A stretch of 64,000 bases of DNA from Nectonema munidae (Eukaryota; Nematomorpha; Nectonematoida; Nectonematidae): assembly GCA_030549495.1 (NCBI GenBank), contig JAUIRK010000894.1, positions 310,001 to 374,000 on the forward strand. Reading direction: 5' to 3'. How positions within the stretch are numbered: position 1 is the first letter of the stretch; every line of letters starts with the position of its first letter. The notes under the pieces are model-generated. The model was not told the origin of the DNA, searched no databases, and saw only the letters and a list, made by a program, of their open reading frames with translations. The position numbers and the translations under genes were made by a program. Below are positions 38,001 through 42,899 of the stretch, in pieces.

Positions 38001-38098
38001 GGTACAAATACTTCTTTGCCTCCCTCTTGATCTTCTTCTGGCTGATATACATCACTTTATTCTCTGCCGTGTCCTATTGTTATATCCCAGCTTTCTGA
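2026..38098 (+). CDS. Calx: Na+/Ca2+ exchanger (NCX/CALX family), 10 coding exons
   Basis: Plasma-membrane antiporter of the NCX family, which normally exchanges Na+ for Ca2+ and extrudes calcium. The coding sequence joins 2026-3004, 9437-9730, 14273-14672, 17427-17530, 22632-22783, 31689-31773, 31872-31967, 34335-34427, 36508-36666 and 37725-38098. All junctions are GT-AG, phases match, and the sum is 2736 nt (911 aa), close to the family's 900-970 aa. Seen in order: signal peptide (1-25), alpha-1 motif [10 protein letters not shown] (about 119-128), an XIP-like basic segment (about 230-252), Calx-beta 1 (about 370-492) with IDDD and LDDD clusters, a diverged Calx-beta 2 (about 493-630), the conserved loop motif TSTWREQF, and alpha-2 GTSVPD-TFASK split by the last intron. 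The ATG at 2026 was chosen because an in-frame stop lies at 1963 and a hydrophobic signal follows it. Identity as NCX is very secure; the CALX name rests on the arthropod setting. Confidence 0.96.
3413..4895 (-). mobile_element. piggyBac transposase remnant with C-terminal zinc-binding domain
   Basis: Minus-strand piggyBac-type coding sequence over several frames. At 4437-4727 is the N-terminal domain ([33 protein letters not shown]). At 4022-4468 is the catalytic part ([35 protein letters not shown]). At 3574-4047 is [20 protein letters not shown] followed by [12 protein letters not shown]. At 3413-3569, in another frame, is a Cys-rich tail (CEVC, CIIC, CLEH, CESC) typical of the zinc-binding C-terminus of piggyBac proteins. 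At least two frame changes and early stops mean it is inactive. A TTAACCCTTT end-like motif occurs at about 4892 just outside the N-terminal side. Confidence 0.85.
5641..5950 (+). mobile_element. Tc1/mariner (IS630-type) transposase fragment
   Basis: It encodes the C-terminal catalytic part of a DDE transposase: a [15 protein letters not shown] segment, the second Asp in [12 protein letters not shown], and the [20 protein letters not shown] motif with the third acidic residue. No N-terminal HTH, first Asp or inverted repeats were found, so this is a truncated remnant. Confidence 0.75.
6112..6205 (+). repeat. 22-bp tandem repeat (about 4 units)
   Basis: Units of aaaaaagacactttagaattt repeat about four times, with the last unit degenerate (aaaaagaccgtttagaacta). 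A related degenerate array in inverted sense occurs at about 12305-12500. Confidence 0.75.
8700..8965 (-). repeat. Dispersed repeat R2, copy A
   Basis: Read on the minus strand it gives ctggacaaaaatcgtattga, then aaagtaaaagatgagttttt, tttgacac, and a tail of cttataaatcttccgtgatt with cgttgttaa. The same blocks in the same order occur at 20385-20650 and 29458-29735. No coding potential seen; probably the end of an unclassified element. Confidence 0.65.
9437..9730 (+). CDS. Calx: NCX exon 2: loop helix and first half of Calx-beta 1
   Basis: Acceptor tcctctttaag|GG, donor GAAG|gtaacg, phases 1-1, residues 327-425. It opens with the family-typical [14 protein letters not shown] segment. It then gives the first strands of Calx-beta domain 1 ([19 protein letters not shown]). 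A Glu that usually ligates calcium in this first strand of mammalian NCX1 is Asp here (VFFD). Confidence 0.93.
10530..11096 (+). mobile_element. LINE (non-LTR) 3' end remnant with (ACT)n tail
   Basis: The ORF at 10533-10823 contains a pattern typical of the last part of non-LTR reverse transcriptase ORFs: a [20 protein letters not shown] block, [11 protein letters not shown] (compare FWNNLPxxI), then [13 protein letters not shown]. About 240 bp downstream, gtgaataaa is followed at once by about ten ACT units (to 11094), which resembles the microsatellite tail of several LINE clades. RT domain and 5' parts are absent. Assignment is by pattern only. Confidence 0.5.
12305..12500 (-). repeat. Degenerate tgtctttttt repeat array
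   Basis: Successive units of the type ttgtctttttt(c/a)aattctaa at about 20-25 bp spacing, ending in an inverted part (aagagcgtttagaatttaaagacaatttac). The unit resembles the reverse complement of the 22-bp array at 6112-6205. Confidence 0.5.
13604..13970. mobile_element. Foldback/MITE with long terminal inverted repeats
   Basis: The left end CAGACTTTTTACCGGAAGTA with downstream agatatcaaaa matches the reverse complement of the right end, CAGACTTTTTACCGGAAGAA with downstream agatatcaaag. This makes imperfect terminal inverted repeats of about 55-65 bp around a non-coding AT-rich centre. No transposase and no clear target-site duplication was seen, so the superfamily is undetermined. Confidence 0.75.
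14273..14672 (+). CDS. Calx: NCX exon 3: end of Calx-beta 1 and start of Calx-beta 2
   Basis: Acceptor tgattattttag|GC, donor GTTGA|gtaagg, phases 1-2, residues 425-558. It carries [11 protein letters not shown] and ILDDDHCG, the two acidic clusters that hold regulatory calcium in Calx-beta 1, then the start of the second beta domain ([25 protein letters not shown]). Confidence 0.93.
15070..15346. mobile_element. GC-rich-ended hAT-like MITE
   Basis: Left end caaggccggcattagtcca with cctatgcggcc, and right end (reverse complement) cagggagggcctagtg with ccctatgc, are partly matching inverted ends of the CAGGG...CCCTG type common in hAT elements. Flanks taaaaaaat and taaaaatg resemble an 8-bp duplication. 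An internal direct repeat, cacagtgggccccgcgc versus cacactgggtcccgcgc, lies just inside each end. Non-coding. Confidence 0.55.
15830..16420 (-). mobile_element. Possible hAT transposase C-terminal fragment
   Basis: Minus-strand frames broken by stops include [14 protein letters not shown] then [20 protein letters not shown]. The last piece resembles the hAT dimerisation motif (ERVFSxAGxIxxxxRNRL). An upstream piece, [20 protein letters not shown], lacks a known match. Assignment is tentative. Confidence 0.3.
17427..17530 (+). CDS. Calx: NCX exon 4: Calx-beta 2 strands
   Basis: Acceptor ctatttag|AGCA, donor TCAG|gtattt, phases 2-1, residues 558-592 plus one base. It reads [17 protein letters not shown]...VELGDP, which aligns with the vertebrate segment VKVIDDEEYEKNKTFFLEIGEP. 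The acidic DDEE cluster is replaced by DERK, so this domain probably lacks its calcium site. Confidence 0.88.
17531..22631 (+). other. NCX intron 4
   Basis: A 5.1 kb intron. It holds R2 copy B and a less AT-rich stretch at about 18690-19160, described separately. No other supported feature; the open frames here are short and lack recognisable motifs. Confidence 0.8.
20385..20650 (+). repeat. Dispersed repeat R2, copy B
   Basis: Blocks gggacaaaaatcgtattgga, aaaagatgagtttttatact, tttgacataacattagtgaa and ttcttataaatttt follow the order seen in copies at 8700-8965 (reverse) and 29458-29735. It has diverged and carries small gaps. Confidence 0.65.
22632..22783 (+). CDS. Calx: NCX exon 5: C-terminal part of Calx-beta 2 region
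   Basis: Acceptor tttgattttag|AA, donor AACAAG|gtacga, phases 1-0, residues 593-643. The recognisable family feature is [10 protein letters not shown] followed by a beta-strand (ICNITITEN), equivalent to GRPILGEHTKLEVIIEE in NCX1. The first 25 residues are Ser/Asn-rich and unlike vertebrate NCX. It was picked because it is the only stretch in the 14 kb between exons 4 and 6 that has this motif and satisfies both neighbouring phases. Confidence 0.85.
23891..24028 (-). mobile_element. TTAA MITE (piggyBac type), copy 1
   Basis: It begins TTAACCCATTAAGT and ends ACTTAATGGTTTAA. The interior holds three gcagacga/cagacga octamers (reverse complement of TCGTCTGC) and gggaacattggg. The same layout in other orientations occurs at 45689-45825, 47736-47846 and 47880-48013. 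Confidence 0.75.
24090..25262 (+). mobile_element. hAT-like (DUF4371/ZBED-related) coding remnant
   Basis: Pieces in several frames resemble the catalytic half of hAT-derived proteins: a LATDAAS-type motif near 24270, then [54 protein letters not shown], and a C-terminal [17 protein letters not shown] pattern. Numerous stops and frame changes show it is long dead. The family call is from pattern memory. Confidence 0.55.
25620..27165 (-). mobile_element. piggyBac-like transposase remnant (family A), copy 1
   Basis: Minus-strand pieces in order: an acidic N-terminus ([20 protein letters not shown]), the domain at 26482-26706 with [14 protein letters not shown], a catalytic segment [40 protein letters not shown], and [16 protein letters not shown]. 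The C-terminal frame near 25680-25760 reads [20 protein letters not shown]. The order fits piggyBac. Several stops and frame changes make it inactive. It is closely similar in protein pattern to 45665-47030, so both belong to one family. Confidence 0.75.
27453..27585 (+). mobile_element. tRNA-derived SINE, family 2
   Basis: A strong A-box region, atggcctagtggtgagagcg, is followed by gggttctcgatcc and a diverged B box, ggcttagattcc. A short unrelated body follows, ending near cctataactag. Unlike SINE family 1, only one copy was noticed here. The stretch lacks a full cloverleaf, so it is not called as a tRNA gene. Confidence 0.55.
27760..28330 (+). mobile_element. Tigger/pogo transposase N-terminal remnant
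   Basis: Broken frames give the helix-turn-helix start ([18 protein letters not shown], then ...[21 protein letters not shown]), a second CENP-B-like part and the linker [20 protein letters not shown] followed by VRRIERYI, the order seen in Tigger/CENP-B-like proteins. The catalytic core is missing or unrecognisable. At least five stops or frame breaks. Confidence 0.6.
29017..29341 (-). mobile_element. Internally deleted Tigger/pogo element
   Basis: The left end TACAGTCGACTATCCTTACT and the reverse complement of the right end, TACAATTGACTACCTCTAAT, are matching inverted ends, with TA on both sides as expected for this superfamily. Inside, 29040-29240 on the minus strand keeps an open C-terminal-like segment ([15 protein letters not shown]...EEELMSLY). 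It is a deletion derivative of about 325 bp. Confidence 0.6.
29458..29735 (+). repeat. Dispersed repeat R2, copy C
   Basis: The third copy. It has tctggacaaaaaaatattga, aaagtaaaagatgagtttcc, tttgacatataggagccagg, and the tail cttataaatcctccgggatt with cgttgttaacc. This copy and copy A share the tail more fully than copy B does. Confidence 0.65.
29791..30096. mobile_element. hAT-type MITE with GCGACCC motif
   Basis: Left CAACGTTTTTCAAACTTTTT and right (reverse complement) CAGCGTTATTCAAATTGTGG form inverted ends. Internal gcgacccatagc and cgcgacccactg lie near each end. Non-coding, about 306 bp. Confidence 0.6.
30291..30455 (+). repeat. Approximate tandem duplication (~97 bp unit)
   Basis: The block agaatataatttatcacatc appears at about 30292 and again at about 30388, each followed about 55-60 bp later by ctttcagctaat. 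Confidence 0.6.
31689..31773 (+). CDS. Calx: NCX exon 6: conserved loop end (STWREQF)
   Basis: Acceptor tcttttag|CC, donor TCTG|gtaaac, phases 0-1, residues 644-671 plus one base. [20 protein letters not shown] matches NLALVVGTNSWREQFIEA of NCX1, the segment that joins Calx-beta 2 to the second membrane half. Confidence 0.93.
31872..31967 (+). CDS. Calx: NCX exon 7: lineage-specific basic linker, possible cassette exon
   Basis: Acceptor ctctttctag|AA, donor GAAG|gtaaga, phases 1-1, 96 nt, separated from exon 6 by only a 98 bp intron. It encodes about 32 residues rich in Lys/Arg ([16 protein letters not shown]). The same position in vertebrate NCX1 is a short acidic stretch (EDDDDDECGEE). Both flanking exons share phase 1, so skipping this exon would keep the frame. 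Inclusion is inferred from good splice sites and an open frame. Confidence 0.75.
32015..32850 (+). repeat. Dispersed repeat R1, copy A (~840 bp)
   Basis: Starts ttccaaaaaggacaacaaat and matches 62123-62910 almost base for base over most of its length (for example gtgtagaaaaggggtaaaga, aaaaaacacatccaaattac and gtcaaactataattttgccc in the same order). A 200-bp piece of the family also occurs in reverse near 55540-55745. No ORF or inverted ends seen. Confidence 0.85.
33770..34108 (+). repeat. GGAGTC-type degenerate hexamer repeat, copy 1
   Basis: Phrases such as ggaatcggagttgg, ggagtcagagttggtgtcgg, actcggagtcagtgtc and ctccgactccgaaccctg recur. The same phrase type is found at 54283-54395 and 56361-56470. 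Confidence 0.55.
34335..34427 (+). CDS. Calx: NCX exon 8: start of C-terminal membrane half
   Basis: Acceptor ttcttttag|GC, donor ACAC|gtaagc, phases 1-1, residues 704-734 plus one base. [20 protein letters not shown] followed by PPT aligns with CFDYVMHFLTVFWKVLFAFV followed by PPT of NCX1. Confidence 0.94.
34428..36507 (+). other. NCX intron 8
   Basis: A 2.1 kb intron with a GTGACA-type repeat at about 34995-35260. The rest is AT-rich with nothing recognised. Confidence 0.8.
34995..35260. repeat. GTGACA-type repeat, copy 1
   Basis: Starts tatcaaaagagtgacatgac, then caaaagcgtgacaaaa and attcaaaagactggcaaatt, and ends near aagtgtcatcttaatc. The same words begin and end the larger hairpin-rich region at 61690-61985. 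Confidence 0.5.
36508..36666 (+). CDS. Calx: NCX exon 9: TM segments and alpha-2 repeat
   Basis: Acceptor cttgaattag|AA, donor CCAG|gtattt, phases 1-1, residues 735-787 plus one base. It contains [32 protein letters not shown] and FVALGTSVP, the start of the second ion-binding alpha repeat. Confidence 0.96.
36667..37724 (+). other. NCX intron 9
   Basis: A 1.06 kb AT-rich intron. No other feature supported. Confidence 0.85.
37725..38098 (+). CDS. Calx: NCX exon 10: alpha-2 end, last TMs and stop
   Basis: Acceptor tatacttactttag|AC, phase 1. It completes the Asp of GTSVPD and continues [20 protein letters not shown] and [20 protein letters not shown], nearly identical to NCX1. It ends YCYIPAF and TGA at 38096-38098, the same C-terminal layout as YCHIKGF in mammals. 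Confidence 0.97.
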
Positions 38099-38313
38099 AA
38101 CTCACTTCTTTCCACCAAGCATTCTTAAATAACAAATGCTGGCGAAGATAGGAAATGGCGTGTTCAAGCTATAAAATCGTCGAGAGCCTGCATACATCGT
38201 CTTGATTTAGTTGTAAAATTTTGGAAAAATCTTTTCGCCGAGAAAACGTGAAATATATTCGAAACTTCTTCAAATATCTTGTCAATATATTCTTTTATTG
38301 AAATTAATTTTTA

Positions 38314-38319
38314 AATAAA
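38314..38319 (+). terminator. Poly(A) signal AATAAA of the NCX gene
   Basis: Canonical AATAAA about 215 bp after the NCX stop codon, in an AT-rich 3' region. It is the first AATAAA downstream of the stop in this reading. Confidence 0.6.
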
Positions 38320-38759
38320 GATATTATAGTGATATCATTTTTATTTATCTCATGTTTATTAAGCTTCGCCTATATCTGTATACAAATAACTGAAGAAATG
38401 GATCCAAAAAGTACTTTCCTTGAATAAATATTTCATCTAAAAATTAAGGAAAGAAAATATTATTATTTAAAAAATAAGCAAAAAATTAAAATAAAGTAAA
38501 ATTGTTTTACTTCTGCAATTTTAAAAAGGTGAACGTTTGTATATTCATAGATACATAAATATGCACATCATTTCTAGATTTTTATCAACAAAACTAGTAA
38601 ATATTTAGTGTATTTTGTTAATTTATAATAAAACTACTAACTTTTAGTATATATATACAATTTTTAATTCTATGTTGTCTTTCTAAAATTGTTTAATATT
38701 TTTCTTTAATTTCTTTTCATAATTTTATTTTTGTTTGTTAAAATTAAAATTTTTAGATA

Positions 38760-38882
38760 TAGTTCTATTGTGGTCAAGATACTTTCTTAATAAGCGTTTA
38801 CTAAATCGAAATAAAACGGTCATCAAAATGACAGTCGATTTTTGACCGAATTAAAGAGGTGACCACAATATAGAGGTATTAT
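38760..38882. mobile_element. Short Tigger-type MITE or left end
   Basis: Left TAGTTCTATTGTGGTCAAGA and reverse-complemented right end ATACCTCTATATTGTGGTCA resemble each other. The right part contains the Tigger-type phrase gaccgaattaaagaggtgac. It could be a small MITE or a rearranged end of the neighbouring Tigger remnant. Confidence 0.5.
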
Positions 38883-38944
38883 AAATAATTTATAATTTTT
38901 ATTAAAAAAAAAATTTTATTTAAAAGTTTAAGAGTTTCTTTGTG

Positions 38945-40480
38945 TGTAAAAAATTCTTTAAAAATATACCATCCATGATTTTTATTATAATGCCAAGTTG
39001 CTTATCTAAATTGATATTACGAAATGCATACCGTTTAGAAGGTTTTCCTATTAGAAGTGCTTGCCGCCGATCATGTTGCAAGCTAAAAGAACGGTTAATC
39101 TTTCTTTAGACTTTTTTCCGCTTGTGTAATCTTCTCCACTAAGACATAAAATTCGATCTGGCAGAACATGATAAAAAAGTCCGATGTTTTATATATCTTT
39201 TGCTTCATATCCATCACATAATTCAACTAATTTTTTTCCAATTAGTAATAGTAGTTTCATCAATACATGCCCTCTTACCGCAAATCTTTTTTAATTCAAT
39301 GTTATGTCGCGTTCTGAATCGCATTAACCTTCCATTTGAACTTTAAAATTCATCATGATTGAGTTCCATAGCAAATTGTTTAGCCTTTTCTTGTAAAATT
39401 GGTCCTGAAATTAGAACATTCACTTCGTGAGCTTGTTTAAACCATTCTAAAGTAACTTTATCAAGACCTATTGCAAAAAAAATTTATATATTTTTTCATT
39501 CAAATTTTAGTTGCTTTCATATTTCTTAAGGTATATTTCATTTTTCCTTTTGAGAATAGATCCAACTTGCGTTCTACCTATTTTCTAAATCTCTGCTAAA
39601 TTGCGATAGCTTTTACCTGTACTGTTTTATAAGTTCTATTTTTAGGTCAAATGTTAAGTCAACACGTGATTTTTTATTGCTTATTGACATAAAACAAATT
39701 ATAATTATTCTAAATAACAACAAAAATTATATAAACGAAATTTTTATCGAAACTATATATGTAAAGCACTTTCCAGCTGGAGCTGATATGCTTGCAAGTC
39801 TGCTGGAATTTATTCTTTAAAGTAAGAATTTTTTCCTTTGTGGGTCTTTCTGAAATAGAAAAGAAAACCTTGGGAGATTTTCATGACTTTTGACACTAGA
39901 CTATTTTGTAGAATGTATTGATTAGTGATGGTGATGGGTTATTGTGATTAGATATTTGAAGGAGGATTGAGTGTTTGGTTTGCAGAGATTATTGGTTCGA
40001 TTGTGGTTTTGAGAAGAGAGATGTTTGATGAATATTGGGTGTTGTAGCAGAACATATGGAGAGGATGGAATATCTTAAAAAAGGAGCGGCTTTTTTCAAG
40101 GAGTGTCAGTGAGAATGAAATATTGGACAATAAAGAGAATGTGTATATGTGTTTCTATACATAAAATATAATCTACACATAACGGTGTTACATCTGACAA
40201 AGATTAAAGTCGACAAAAATTTATATTTTTGTTTTCTATTTTTGGATAAAAATTCTACGTTTTGCTTTTAAAATTTCCTAATATCTTTTATTCATAAAAT
40301 ATTATGGCCGTATTTAAGAGGTATTTTTCTATTTTAGACTACTGAAAGGTGACCGTAGTCTGAATAAAGAGGTGACCGCAATTGAGAAGTAAAAATCCTA
40401 TATTGTAGAGTTAAATTTCTATAGACTGTTTAAAACTGACCGTATTAAAGAGGTGTCCGCTGTAGAGAGGTTCCACTCTA
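38945..40480 (-). mobile_element. Tigger-like transposase remnant with right end
   Basis: Minus-strand pieces: VTLEWFKQAHEVNVLISGPI then LQEKAKQFA, SSNGRLMRFRTRHNIELKKI then CGKRA, IGLFYHVLPDRI and GKKSKERLTVLLACNMIGGK. This is the typical Tigger order (CENP-B-like DNA-binding part, then start of the DDE domain). The end at 40440-40480, reverse-complemented, reads TAGAGTGGAACCTCTCTACA then GCGGACACC, a standard Tigger-style terminus. Multiple stops and frame changes, and much of the catalytic domain is lost. Confidence 0.75.
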
Positions 40481-40731
40481 TTGCATTTCAATGTAAGCTT
40501 TTTTTTTATTGACTTTAATACCAAATAAAACAAAATTTTAATATTTAAAACTACATATTATTTCAATGAAAGTAAAATGTTCAAGTAAATATTCAATTCA
40601 AAACATTTTGTTCGAAACAGTTTTAGAAAAGAAGAAAGGAATTCACCTTTTTTCTTAACACTTCTACCTAATTGCCATTTTATTGTTATTAGGCAAAACA
40701 ATACGATTTTATAAAGTCATGTAACTATTAT

Positions 40732-40900
40732 TTGGTTAGTTGGTTGGTTAGAGATATCAAATCCCTTTCAGCCGTAAGTCTATATGCTCGCATTATGCTT
40801 AAGATGGTTAATCACAATTTTTGTGAATTTGTTTTTAGAGTTGGGAGCCTTGGGCATCGAACAGCAGACCTTCAACTGTTAAGCTGAGAGGTATCCTTTG
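40732..40900 (-). mobile_element. tRNA-derived SINE, family 1, copy 2
   Basis: The reverse complement reads acctctcagcttaacagttg, gttcgatgccc (B box), cacaaaaattgtgat, agcataatgcgagcatatag, and a tail of ccaaccaactaacc. It matches 391-550 throughout. Confidence 0.7.
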
Positions 40901-42842
40901 ACAATTTGCTTATTCCAGTAATAAAATGCATCGAAAAAACTAAAAAAAATATAGAAAAATCATGGATAACATTGTCCGTTACGATCAAAATGATTAATTA
41001 GAGCTTTCTACATGTAATAAAAATAAAATGCTTTAATTTAAAATATTTACGTAAAGTGGGGTATGAGGAATGGAAATAATAAATATGGATCATTTTGACC
41101 AACATTCAGAAGATGCGTATATTATACATAAAATAAACACTGAATAAAATGGCTTAGATGTGTAGGCTCTTATTTACACTAAAATTCAGGGCAAAATATA
41201 AAAGTATTAATGGCTAATTAATGAAGTAAAAATATTTGTTAAATATTTAGTAGCAAATCAATCTCATTAATAGTTAATGAAACAATTAAATTTCGTTACT
41301 TGACTTTTAATCGGTTAATCACGAAAGTCATTATTTGACATAGCTTTTGAAGATGAAGACTTCTACTTAACTGGTGTTTTCTACCCTAAGTTTTGTCTCT
41401 TCTGATTAGGTAAATTTTGACAGAAGTAAAAGGAATTTTTATCCTTCTATTTTTCGTTTTTTATATAATTTTTACCGAAAAATAAGATAAAATTGATATA
41501 AAAATTGTAAATAATTTTATACAAAAATGATATTTAAAATATTCATCATTTTTTATGAATATGAAAAATATATTACAGCTTCGCTTAACAATAAAGTACG
41601 CCTCCTTCATTTTTATATCATTCCATAATGGTCAAAACACAGTAAAAATTTTATCAATTTAAATTCTATTCTATAAAAAATTTACCATATTTTTTCAAAA
41701 ATACTAGATACGTTCGTTTAACCTTAAGAATAACATATGCCTCTTTCATTATTATATCATAATATTTGAATACACAAAATTAGTTAAATTTTTGTGAAAA
41801 ATTTTAATAATGGCATTGGCTTATTTTGCTTTGTATCATAATATTCGAATACATAACATTCCATATATATCATTGGAAATGTTATTTTTCAGAAAGCATC
41901 GAAGGCAAATGAGAGATTAAAAAATTATGCCTTACCTAAAATTGCATAAAAATTTTAATGACGACCTATATGAAGAGCCTGTGCTAACCAAATTTTGGAG
42001 GGGGGGAGGGGGCTCAAAGGAGCTGAAACTATACATTATGAAAATACACACTATAAAATTTTCCTTTCTAGAAGAAAATTTGTTCAACAAGAGAAACAAG
42101 AGCTAAAGAAGGTCATAAAAGTAAGGTGATGAGGTGTGAGGAATATAATTAACTATTATAAAACAAAAGTGAAAGAAGAAAATCATTTTAAAAAATATAT
42201 CATTTTTAGAGAAATAAAGCAATTTAAATGTCAAACATTCAGCCTTCTTGACTTTTCGTTGAAATAGCTCAAAAACTCGAAAACTCTTTTATAGGGCGAA
42301 AAACTTCTATCACAGGATGCAGTACTGATTCCTATTGTTAGAGCAGCTTGATACTCAAAAAATACTCTAGAATATATTTATTGAAACTAGCAATGTAAAA
42401 AGAAAAGACTTCTTCACAAGCGCACTTTATCAGATGTAATTCATTTAAAACTTATTTAAACATACAATTTTATTCAGTATGGCATTAATTGAATACAAGC
42501 AGTTATGTGATCAAGGCTTTGCAAATATTGCTTCAAAAATCATCGAGGAGGCTAAGGTTTCAAAATTCATATTTATTTTAACTCAGTTTGGCTAATTTCA
42601 AGTTATAAGTTTTATTTTTTTATAAAATGAGTAAAACCATAAAACTTAATAAGGAAGATCGCTATAATCTTCCAAGGCTTGCATTATGTTTATCTGATTG
42701 CATTGATTGATCTGAAAATTCTTAAGAAAAAAATACTTTATTGAAGAAAAACTCTTTCACCTGATGGAAGGAAGATAGTTGTGAAAATTAAACCATTTTT
42801 ATTTATTTTTTTTTGTTATTTCATTTTTGCCCAGTTACTAAA

Positions 42843-42899
42843 ATGAACTCCATAAATATTACAGCTAAAATATTATTTAGCAAGCAATATCATATCAAT
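42843..42899 (+). CDS. UBL4A-like exon 1
   Basis: Codes MNSINITAKILFSKQYHIN, the first beta hairpin of the Ubl fold; donor AAT|gtaaat, phase 0. The next intron is only 50 bp (42900-42949), pyrimidine-rich at its start and ending ttttatttag. Two longer open starts upstream (42479 and 42628) were rejected. Confidence 0.75.

Larger units (their letters stand above)
38320..42842. other. Intergenic region between NCX and UBL4A-like gene
   Basis: About 4.5 kb. Contains the Tigger-related block 38760-40480 and a reverse SINE copy at 40732-40900, listed separately. At 41590-41850 there is a loose repeat of about 115 bp (ctccttcatttttatatcat versus gcctctttcattattatatc, followed by similar aataatattgaatacac words). 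Nothing else recognised. Confidence 0.75.

Noticed and set aside
42479-42556. Open frame MALIEYKQLCDQ... as first exon of the UBL4A-like gene
   Set aside because: Phase would fit, but the donor (AAGgtttca) is weak, it adds about seven residues too many, and it has no beta-hairpin pattern; 42843-42899 fits the ubiquitin fold and length far better.
42628-42711. Frame MSKTIKLNKEDRYNLP... as alternative first exon
   Set aside because: It looks like a Ubl first strand, but no GT donor gives the needed phase 0.
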